Under the pieces are notes generated by a model that did not search any database, had not been told where the DNA came from, and saw only the letters and a program-made list of their open reading frames with translations. Positions 48,731 through 61,100 of a stretch of 64,000 bases of DNA are shown here, piece by piece. A program made the position numbers and the translations under genes. Every line of letters begins with the position of its first letter. Position 1 is the stretch's first letter. This DNA is from Xylocopa sonorina (Eukaryota; Arthropoda; Insecta; Hymenoptera; Apidae), in assembly GCF_050948175.1 (NCBI RefSeq), contig NW_027490137.1, positions 1,426,001-1,490,000 of the forward strand. Direction: 5' to 3'.

Positions 48731-51700
48731 CGTTTGCAGATATCTACGTATCGAAGCAGTAGAGTTCTAATGCTTCTCAAAACGCGATATCGCATATCTT
48801 TTCTATGTTTCATGATGAGATATAATATTCATTGCGAATTGTCATGAGTACCTCGGATACACATCAAATGAATGTAAATGCGACACTTCCGTACTAGGAA
48901 GATGCGTTTGCAGATATCTACGTATCGAAGCAATAGAGTTCTAATGCTTCTTAAAACGCGATATCGCATCTCATTTCTATGTTTCATGATATGATATAAT
49001 ATTCATTGCGAATTGTCATGTATACCTCGCACACACTTCAAATGAATGTAAACCCGACACTTCCTTCCTAGAAAATTACGTTTCCAGATGTCTACGTATC
49101 GAAGCAAAAGAGTTCTAATGCTTCTCAAAACGCGATATCGCATATCTTTTCTATGTTTCATGATGAGATATAATATTCATTGCGAATTGTTATGAGTACC
49201 TCGGATACACATCAAATGAATGTAAATGCGAAACTTCCTTGCTAGGAAATAGCGTTTGCAGATGTCTACGTATCGTAGCAAAGGAGCGCTAATGTTTCCT
49301 AAAACGCGATATCGCATCTCATTTCTATGTTTCATGATAAGACGTAGTATTAATTGCGAAGTGTTATGTATACCTCGCATACACATCCAATGAATGTAAA
49401 TGTGACATTACCTTACTAGGAAGTAGCGTTTGCAGATGTCTCCGTATCGAAGAAATAGAGACCTAATGCTTCTTAAATCGCGATGTCGCATTTCATATCT
49501 ATGTTTCATGATAAGATAAAATTTTCATTACGAACTGTTATGTATCCCTTGTCTACACATCAAATGAATGTAAATGCGATACTTCCTTGTTAGGAAATAG
49601 CGTTTCCAGATGTCTACGCAACGAAGCAATAGAGTTCTAATGCTCCTTGATACGCGAAATCGCATCTTATTTCTATGATTCATGATGAGATATGATACTC
49701 ATTGCGCAGTGTTACGCACACCTTGTGTACACTTCAAATGAATGAAAGTGCGAGACTTCCTTGCTAGGAAGAAGCGTTTGCAGTTGTGTACGTATTGAAG
49801 CAATGGAGCTCTGATGCTTCCTAAAACGCGATATCGCATCTCATTTCTATGTTTCATCATAAGATATAATATTCATTACGAAGTGTTATGTATACCTCGT
49901 ATTCAATTTAAAAGAATGTAAATGCGACACTTCCTTGTGACTAAATAGCGTTTGCAGATGTCTACGTATCGTAGCAATAGAGTTCTGATGTTTCTTAAAA
50001 CGCGATATCGCATCTCATTTCTATGTTTCATGATAAGATATAAAATTCATTGCGAAGTGTCATGTATACATCGTATTCACTTCAAAATAATGTAAATGCG
50101 ACAATTCCTTCCTAAGAAATAGCGTTTGCAGATGTCTACGTATCGAAGCAATAGATTTCTAATGCTTCATAAAACGCGAAATCGCATCTCATTTCTATGT
50201 TTGATGATAAGATATAATATTCATTGCGAAGTGTCACTTATACCTCGCATACACTTCAAATGAATGTAAATGTAACACTTCCTTGCTAGGAAATAGCGTT
50301 TGCAGATGTGTACCTATCGTAGCAGTAATGTTCTAATGCTTCTCAATACGCGATATCGCATCTCATATCTATGTTTCATGATAAGATATAGTATTCACTG
50401 TGGAGCGTTATGTATACCTCGTATTCACTTAACAAGAATGTAAATGCGACACTTCCTTGCTAGGAAATAGCGTTTTCCGATGTCTACGTATCGAAGCAAT
50501 AGATTTCTAATGTTTCTTAAAACGCGATATCGCATCTCATTCCAATGTTTCATGATAAGATATATTATTCATTGCGAAGTGTCTTGTATAACTCGCATAC
50601 ACTTCAAATGAATGTAATTGCGACATTTCCTTGCCAGGAAATAGAGTTGGCAGATGTCTACGTATCGAAGCAATAGAGATCTACTGCTTCTTTAATAGCG
50701 ATGTCGCATCTCATTTCTATGTTTCATGATACGATATAATATTCATTGCGAAGTGTCATGTATACCTCGCATACACTTCAAATGAATGTAAATGCGACAC
50801 TTCCCTGCTGTTAAATAGCGTTTGCAGATGTCTACGCACCGTAGCAATAGAGATCTGATGCTTCTCAAACCGCGATATCGCATTTCACTTCTATGTTTCG
50901 TGATAAGGTATAATATTCATTGTGGTGTGTTATGTATACCTCGTATTCACTTTAAAAGAATGCAAATGCGACACTTCCTTGCGACTTAATAGCGCTTGCA
51001 GATGTCTACGTATCATAGCAATAGAGTTCTGATGCTTCTGAAAACGCGATATCGCATCTCATTTCTATGTTTCATGATAAGATATAATATTCATTGCGAA
51101 GTTTCATGTATACCTCGTGTTCACTTCAAACGAATGTAAATGCGACACTTCCTTGTTAGGAAATAGCGTTTCCAGATGTCTACGCATCGAAGCAATAGAG
51201 TTCTAATGCTTCTTCAAACGCGATATCGCATCTCATTTCTATGTTTCATGATAAGATATAATATTCATTGTGAAGTTTCATGTATACCTCGTACTCGCTT
51301 CAAAAGAATGTAAATGCGGCACTTCCGTGCTAGGAAATAGCGTTTGCACATGTCTACGTGTCGAAACAATACAGTTCTAATGCTTCGTAAAACGAGATGT
51401 CGCATCTCATTTCTATGTTTCATGATAAGATACAATATCCATTGCGAAGTGACATGTATACTTCGTATTCACTTCAAAAGAATGTTAATGCGACTCTTCC
51501 TTGCTAGGAAATAGCGATGGCAGATGTCCACGTATCGAAGCCACAGAGTTCTAATGCTTCTTAAAACGAGATATCGCATCTCATTTCTATGTTATTTGAT
51601 AAGATATAATATTCATTGCGAAGTGCCATGTATACCTGGTATTCACTTCAGAAGAATGTAAATGCGACACTTCCTTGCTAGGAAATTGCGTCTTCAGATA

Positions 51701-53670
51701 TCTACGTATCGAAGCAATAGAGTTATAATGCTACTTAAATCGCGATATCGCATCTCACTTCTATGTTACATGATAAGATATAATGTTCATTGCGAAGTGT
51801 CATGTATACCTCGTATTCACTTCAAAAGAATGTAAATGCGAATCTTCCTTGCTAGGAAATAGCGTATGCAGTTGTCTGCGTATCGTAGCAATAGAGTTCT
51901 GATGCTACTTAAATCGCGATATCGCATCTCATTTATATGTGTCGTAATAAGATATAATGTTCATTGCGAAGTGTCATGTATACCTCGTATTCACTTCAGA
52001 CGAATGTAAATGCGACTATTGCTTGCTAGGAAATAGCGTTTGCAGATGTCTACGTATCGAAGCAATAGTGTTCTAATGCTTCTTAAAACGAGATGTCGCA
52101 TCCCATTTCTATGTTTCACGATAAGATATAATATTCATTGCGAAGTGTCATGCATACCTCGTGTTCACTTCAAAAGAATGTAAATGCGACACTTCCTTGC
52201 TAGGAAATAGGGTTTGCAGATGTCTACGTATCGTAGCAATAGATGTCTAACGCCTCTCAAAACGCGATATCGCATCCCGTTTCTATATATCATGATAAGA
52301 TATAATATTCATTGCGAAGTGTCATATATACCTCGTATTCACTCCATGCAATGTAAGTGCGACACTTTCTTGCTAGGAAGTTGCGTTTTCCGATGTCTAC
52401 GTATCGTAGCAGTAGAGTTCTACTGCTTCTAAGAACGCGATATCGCACTCATTTCTATGTTTCATGATAAGATATAATATTCATTGCGAAGTGTCATGTA
52501 TACCTCGTATTCACATCAAAAGAATGTAAATACTACACTTCCCATCTAGGAAAAAGCGTCTGCAGATGTCTCCGTATCGAAGCAATATGGTTCTAATGGT
52601 TCTTAAATCGTGATATCGCCAAACATTTCTATGTTTCATGATAAGATATGATATTCATTGTGCACTGTTATGTATACCTCGTATTCACTTCAGACGAATG
52701 TAAATGCGACTATTGCTTGCTAGGAAATAGCGTTAGCAGATGTCTACGTATCGTAGCAAGAGTTCTAACGCTTCTTAAAACGCGATATCGCATATCATTT
52801 CTATGTTTCATGATAAGATATAATATTCATTGAGAAGTGTCATGTATTCCTTGTATTCATCTGATAAGAATGTAAACGCGACACTTCATTGCTAGGAAGT
52901 AGCGTTTGCAGATGTCTACGTATCGTAGCAATAGAGTTTTAATGATTCTTAAAACGCGATATCGCATCCCATTTCTATGTTTCATGATAGAATATAATGT
53001 TCATTGCGAAGTGTTATGTCTACATCGTATTCACCTCAAAAGAATGTAAATGCGACACTTCCTTACTAGGAAATAGCGTTTGCAAAAGTCCACGTATAGT
53101 AGCATAAGGTTGTAATGCTTCTCAAAACGCGATATCGCATCACATTTCTATGTTTCATGATAAGATATAATATTCATTGTGAAGTTACATGTATAACTCG
53201 TATTCACATCAAAGAATGTAAATGGACACATCCTTGCCAGGAAATAGCGTTTGCAGATGTCTACGTATCGAAGCAATAGTGTTCTAATACTGCTTAAAAC
53301 GGGATAGCGTATTTCATTTCTATGTTTCATGCTAAGATATAATATCAATTGCGAAGTGTCATGTAGACTACTTATTAACATAAAAAGAATGTAAATGCGA
53401 CACATCCTTGCCAGGAAATTACGTTTGCAGATGTCTCAATATCGAAGCAATAGGGTTCTAATGCTTCTTACGACGAGATGTCGCATCTCATTTCTATGTT
53501 TCATGATAAGATATAATATTAACTGCGAAGTGTCATGTATACCTCGTACTGACTTCAAAAGAATGTAAATGCGACACATCCTTGCTAGGAAATAGCGATT
53601 CCAGATGTCTATATATCGAAGCAATAGAGTTCTAATGCTTCTCAAAACGTGATATCGCATCTCATTTATA

Positions 53671-54018
53671 TGTTTCACGATAAGATATAATATTCATTGC
53701 GAAGTTACATGTATACCTCGTATTCACTTCAAACGAATGTAAATGCGACACTTCCTTGCCAGGAAATAGCGTTTGCAGATGTCTCCGTATCGAAGCAGTA
53801 GAGTTCTAATGCTTCTTAAAACGAGATGTCGCATCTCATTTCTATGTTTCACGATAAGATATAATATTCATTGCGAAGTTACATGTATACCTCGTATTCA
53901 CTTCAAACGAATGTAAATGCGACACTTCCTTGCCAGGAAATAGCGTTTGCAGATGTCTCCGTATCGAAGCAGTAGAGTTCTAATGCTTCTTAAAACGAGA
54001 TGTCGCATCTCATTTCTA
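53671..54018 (+). repeat. Two identical adjacent monomers, with further copy near 55067
   Basis: The stretch from TTTCACGATAAG through GAAGTTACATG, CTTGCCAGGAAATAG, GATGTCTCCG, GAAGCAGTAG and ACGAGATGTCGC occurs twice in succession at 174 bp spacing with no difference seen, then a slightly different third copy starts near 55067. The following monomer types (AATTAACTTCAAAAG, GTATAGAAGCAATAGG) are also repeated, near 54060-54210 and 55280-55410. Confidence 0.82.
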
Positions 54019-57000
54019 TGTTTCACGATAAGATATAACATTCATTGTGAAGTGTCATGTATACCTCGAATTAACTTCAAAAGAATGTAAATGCGACACT
54101 TCCTTGCTAGGAAATAGCGTTTGCAGATGTCTACGTATAGAAGCAATAGGATTCTAATGCTTCTTAAAACGCGATATTGCATCACATCTCTATGTTTCAT
54201 GACAAGATATAATATTCATTGCGAAGTTTCTTCTATACCTCTCATACCCTTCAAATGATTGTAAATGCGACACTCCCTTGCTAGGAAATAGCGTTTGCAG
54301 TTATCTACGTATCGTAACAGTAGATTTCAAATGCTTCTTAAAACGCCATAGCGCATCTCATTTCTATGTTTCATGATAAGATATAATATTCATTGTGCAG
54401 TGCTATGTGTACCTCGTATTCACTTCAAGAGAATGTAAATGCGACACTTCCTTGCTAGGAAATAGCGTTGGTACATGTCTGCGTATCGAAGCAATAAAGT
54501 TCTAATGCTTCTTAAATAGCCAAATCGCATTTCATTTCTATGTTTCATGATAAGATATAATATTCATTGTGGAGTGTTATGTATACCTCGTACTCACTTC
54601 AAAAGGATGATAATGCGTCACTTTCTTGCTAGGATATAGCGTTGGCAGATGTCTATGTATCGTAGCAATAGAGTTCTAATGCTTCTCAAAACTTGATATC
54701 GCATCTCATTTCTATGTTTCACAGTAAGATATAATATTCATTGCGAAGTGTAATGTATACCTCGTGTCCACTTGAAAGGAATGTAAATGCGACACTTCCT
54801 TGCTAGGAAATAGCGTTTGCAGATGTCTACGCATCGTAGCATTAGAGTTGTAATGCTTCTTAAAACTTGATATCGCATCTCATTTCTATGTTTCACAGTA
54901 AGATATAATATTCATTATGGAGTGTTATGTATACATCGTATTCACTTCAAAAGAATGTAAATGCGACACTTCCTTGCTAGGAAATAGCGATTGCAGGAAT
55001 CTACATATCGTAGCAGTAGTGTTCTAATGCTTCTCAAAACGCGATATCGCATCACATTTCTATGTTTCACGATAAGATATAATATTCATTGCGAAGTTAC
55101 ATGTATACCTCGTATTCACTTCAAACGAATGTAAATGCGACACTTCCTTGCCAGGAAATAGCGTTTGCAGATGTCTCCGTATTGAAGCAGTAGATTTCTA
55201 ATGCTTTTTAAAACGAGATGTCGCATCTCATTTCTATGTTTCACGATAAGATATAACATTCATTGTGAAGTGTCATGTATACCTCGAATTAACTTCAAAA
55301 GAATGTAAATGCGACACTTCCTTGCTGGGAAATAGCGTTTGCAGATGTCTACGTATAGAAGCAATAGGATTCTAATGCTTCTTAAAACGCGATATCGCAT
55401 CACATCTCTATGTTCCATGACAAGATATAATATTCATTGTGGAGTGTTATGTATACCTCGTATTCACTTCAAAAGAATGTAAATGCGACACTTCCTTCTA
55501 GGAAATAGCGTTTGCAGTTATCTACGTATCGTAGCAATAGATTTCAAATGCTTCTTAAAACGCCATAGCGCATCTCAGTTCTATGTTTCAAGATAATATA
55601 TAATATTCTTTGCGAAGTGCCATGTATACCTCGTATTCACTTCAAAAGAATGATAATGCGTCACTTCCTTGCTAGGAAATAGCGTTTGCAGATGTCTGTG
55701 TATCGAAACAATATAGATCAAATGCTCCTTAAAACGAGATGTCGCATCTCATTTCTATGTTTCATGATAAGATATAATATTCATTGCGAAGTGGCATGTA
55801 TACCTCGTATTCACATCAAAAGAGTGTAAATGCGACTCTCCCTTGCTAGGAAATAGCGTTTCCAGATATCTACGTATCGTAGCAATAGAGTGCTATTGCT
55901 TCTTAAAAGGCTAAATCGTATCTCATATCTATGTTCATTGATAAGATATAATATTCATTGCGAAGTGTCATGTATACCTCGTATTCACTTCAATCGAATG
56001 TAAATGCGACACTTCCTTGCCTGGAAACAGCGTTTGCAGATTGCTACGTATCTCATTTCTGTGTTTCATGATAAGATATAATATTCATTGCGAAGTGTCA
56101 TGTGTACCTCGTACTCACTTCAAAAGAATATAAATGCGACATTTCCTTGCTAGGAAATAACGTTTGCAGATGTCTACGTCTCTAAGCAATAGAGTTCTAA
56201 TGCTTTTTAAATCGCGATACCGCAACTCATTTCTATGTTTCATGATAAGGTATAATATTCATTGCGCAGTATCATGTATTCCTCGTGTTCACTTCAAAAG
56301 AATGTAAATGCGACACTTCCTTGCTACGAAATAGCGTTTGCAGATGTCTACGTATCGTAGCATTAGAGTTCTAAATCATCTCAAGACGCGATATCGCATC
56401 TCATTTCTATGTTTCATGATAAGATATAATGTTCATTGCGGAGTGTCATGTGTACTTCGTATTCACTACGAATGAATATAAATGCTACACTTCATTGCTA
56501 GGTAATAGCGTTAGCAGATGTCTACGTATCGAAGCAATAGATTTCTGATGCTGCTTATATCGCGACATCGCATCTCATTTCAATGTTTCATGATAAGATA
56601 TAATATTCATTGTGCAGTGCTATCAATACCTCGTATTCACTTCAAAAGAATTATATTGCGTCACTTCCTTGCTAGGAAATATCATTTGCAGATGTCTACG
56701 TATCGAACCAATAGAATTATAATGCTTCTTAAATCGTCATAACGCATCTCATTTCTACGATTCATGATAAGATATAATATTAATTGCGAAGTGTCATGTA
56801 TACCTCGTATTCCTTTCAAGAGAATGTAATTGCGACACTTCCTTGCTAGGAAGTAGCGTTTCCAGATGTCTACGTATCGAAATAATAGAGTTCTAATGCT
56901 TCGTAAAACGCGATATCGCTTCTCATTTCTAGGTCTCATGATAAGATATAATATTCATTGTGCAGTGATATGTATACCACGTATTAACTACAAAAGAATG

Positions 57001-58140
57001 TAAATGCTACTCTTCCTCGCTAGGAAATAGCGATTGCAGATGTCTCCGTATCGAAGCAATACAGTTCTAATGCTTCTTAAAACGCGAAATCGCATATCAT
57101 TTCTATGTCTCATGATAATATACGATATTCATTGCGAAATGTTACGCATTCCACGTCTGCACTTTAAATGAATGTAAATGCCACACTTCCTTCCTAGGAA
57201 ATAGCGTTTGCAGATGTCTACGTCTCGAAGCAATAGAGTTCTAATGCTTCTTAAAACGCGATATCGCATCGCATCGCATATCTATGTCTCATGATAATAT
57301 ATAATATTCATTGCGAAGTGTTATGTATTCCTCGTCCACACTTTAAATGAATGTAAATGCGACACTTCCTTTCTAGGAAATAACGTTTCCAGATATCTAC
57401 GTATCGAAGCAATAGAGTTCTAATGCCTCTTAATTCGCGATATCGCATCTCATTTCTATGTTTCATGATAAGGTATAATATTCATTGTGGAGTGTTATGT
57501 CTACATCGTATTCACCTCAAAAGAATGTAAATGCGATACTTCCTTGATAGGAAATAGCGTTTGTAGATGTCTCTGTATCGAAGCAATGGAGATCTAATGC
57601 TTCTTAAATCGCGATATCGCATTTCATTTCTATGTTTCGCGGTAAGGTATAATATTCACTATGGAGTGCTATGTATACCCCGTATTCACTTCAAAAGAAT
57701 GTAAATGCGTCTCTTCCTTGCTATTAAATAGCGTTTGCAGATGTCTACGTATCGTAGCAATAGTGTTCTAATGCTTTTTAAATCGCGATATCGAATCTCA
57801 TTTCCATGATTCATGATAAGATATAATATTCATTGCGAAGTGTCATGCATACCTCGTATTCACTTCAAAAGCATGTAAATACGACACTTCCTTGCTAGGA
57901 AATAGCGTTTACTGATGTCTACGTATTGTAGCAATAGATTTCTAATGCTTCTTAAATCGCGATATCGCATTGCATTTCTACGTTTCGTGATAAGGTATAA
58001 TGTTCATTGCGGAGTGTTATGTATACCTCGTGTTCACTTTAGAAGAATGTAAATGCGACACTTCCTTGCTAGGATATAGCGTTTGCAGATGTCTACGTAT
58101 CGAAGCAATAGTGTTCTAATGCTTCTTAAATCGCGATATC

Positions 58141-61100
58141 GCACCTCATTTCTATGTTTCGTGATGAGGTATAATATTCATTGCGAAGTGTCATGTATAC
58201 CTCGTACTCACTTCAAATGAATGTAAATGCGACACTTCCTTGCTAGGAAATAACGTTTGCAGATGTCTACGTATCGTAACAATAGAGTTCTAATGCTTCT
58301 TAAAACGCGATATTGCATCTCATTTCTATGTTTCATGATAAGGTATAATATTCATTGTGGAGTGTTATGTATACCTCGTACTCACTTTAAAAGATAGTAA
58401 ATGCGACAGTTCCTTGCGATTAAATAGCGTTTGCAGATGTCTACGTAACGTGGCAATAGATTTCTAATGCTTTTTAAATCGCGATATCGCATATCATTTC
58501 TATGTTTGCTGATAAGATATAATATTCATTGCGAAGTGTCATGTATACCTCGTACTCACTTCAAAGGAATGTAAATGCGACACTTCCTTGCTAGGAAATA
58601 GCGTTTGCAGATGTCTACGTATCGAAGCAATAGAGTTCTAATGCTTCTTAAATCGCGATATCGCAACTCATTTCTATGTTTCATGATAAGATATAATATA
58701 CATAGTGCACTGTTATGTATACCTCGTATTTAGCTCTAAAGAATGTAAATGCGACATTTCGTTGCTAGGAAGTAGCGTTTGCAGATGTCTACGTATCGAA
58801 GCAACAGAGTTCTAATGCTTCTTAAAACGAGATATAGCAACTCATTTCTATGTTTCATGATAAGACATAATATTCATTAGGAAGTGTCATGTATACCTGG
58901 CATACACTTAAAATGAATGTAAACGCAACACTTCCTTGCTAGGAAATAACGTTTGCAGATGTCTACGTATGGTAGCATTAGGGTTCTAAATCTTTTCAAC
59001 ACGCGATATCGCATCTCATTTCTATGTTTCATGATAAGATATAATATTCATTGTGAAGTGTCTTTTATACCACGCATACACTTCAAACCAATTAAAAGGC
59101 GACACTTCCTTTCTAGGAAGTAGCGTTTGCAGATGTCTACGTATCGAAGCAATAGATTTCTAATGCCTTTTAAATCGCGATATCGCATCTCATTTCTATG
59201 TTTCATGTTAAGATATAATATTCATTGCGAAGTGTCACTTATACCTCGCATACACTTCAAATGAATGTAAATGCGACACTTCATTGCTAATAAATAGCGT
59301 TTGCAGATGTCTACGTATCGTAGCATTGGAGCCCTAATGCTTCTTAAAACGCGTTATCGCATCTCATCTCTATGATTCATGATAAGATATAATTTTCATT
59401 GCGATGTGTTCTGTATTCCTTGTCTACACTTCACATGAATGTAAATGCGACATTTCCTTTCTGGGAAATTACGTTTCCAGATGTCAACGCTTCGATGCAA
59501 TAGAGATCTAATGCTTCTTAAAACGCGATATCGCATCTCATTTCTATGGTTCATGATAAGATATAATATACAATGCGAAGTGTTATGTATATCTCGTCTA
59601 CACGTCAAAAGAATGTAAATGCGGCACTTCCTTGCTAGGAAATAGCGTTGGCAGATGTCTATGTATCGAAGCAATAGAGTTCTAATGCTTCCTAAACCGC
59701 GATATCGCGTCTCAATTCTATGTATCATGATAAGATATAATATTCATTGTGGAGTGTTATGTATACCTCGTATACATCTCAAAAGAATGTAAATGCGACA
59801 CTTCCTTGCTAGGAAATAACGTATGCAGATATCTACGTATCGTAGCATTAGAGTTCTAATGCTTCTCAAAACGCGATATTGCATCTCATTTCTATGTTTC
59901 ATTATAAGATATAATATTCATTGCGAGGTGTCATGTATACCTCGCATACACTTCAAATGAATGTAATTGTGACATTTCCTTGCCAGGAAATAGAGTTGGC
60001 AGATGTCTACGTATCGAAGCAATAGAGATCTACTGCTTCTTTAATAGCGATGTCGCATCTCATTTCTATGTTTCATGATAAGATATAATATTCATTGCGA
60101 TGTGTCATGTATACCTCGTATTCACTTCAAAAGAATGTAAATGCAACACTTCCTCTCTAGAAAATAGCGTTTCCACGTGTCCACGTATCGAAGCAATAGA
60201 GTTCTAATGCTACTTAAAACGCGACATCGTATCTCATTTCTATGTCTCATGATAAGCTATAATATTCATTGTGCAGTGTTATGTAAACCTCGTTTTCACT
60301 TCAAAGAATGCAAATGCCACACTTCCTTGCAAGGAAGTAGCGTTTCAGGATGTCTATGTATCGAAGCAATAGAGTTCTAATGCTTCTCAAAACGCGATAT
60401 AGCATCGCATTTCTATGTCTCATGATAAGATATAATATCCATTGCGAAGTGTTATGTATTCCTCGTCTACACTTCAAATGAATGTAAGTAAGGCACTTCC
60501 TTTCTAGGACATTACGTTTCCAGATGTCTACGTGTCGATGCAATAGAGTTCTAGTGCTTCTTAAAACGCGTTATCGCATATCATATTATGTTTCATGATA
60601 ATATATAATAATCATTGCGAAGTGTCATGTGTATTTCGCATACACTTCAAATGAATGTAAATGCGACACTGCCTTGCTAGGAAATAGCGTCTGCAGATGT
60701 CTACCTATCTAAGCAATAAAGTTTTAATGCCTCTTAAATCGCGATATCGCATCTCATTTCTATGTTTCATGATAAGATATAATATTCATTGTGGAGTGTT
60801 ATGTATACCTCGTATTCACTTAAAAAGAATGTAATTGCGAAACTTCCTTGCTAGGAAATGGCGTTTGCAGATGTCTCCGTACCGAAGCAATAGAGATCTA
60901 ATGCTTCTCAAATCGCGATTTCGCATTTCATTTCTATGTTTCGTGATAAGGTATAATATTCATTGTGGTGTGTTATGTATACCTCGTATTCACTTTAAAA
61001 GAATGCAAATGCGACACTTCCTTGCAACTAAATAGCGCTTGCAGATGTCTACGTATCATAGCAATAGAGTTCTGATGCTTCTTAAAACGCGATATCGCAT

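Noticed and set aside
48289..48813. 174-residue minus-strand ORF rich in Ser, Leu and Pro repeats
   Set aside because: It begins in satellite sequence, crosses the LTR end and takes its repeats from the 30-bp minisatellite; the forward strand is open too.
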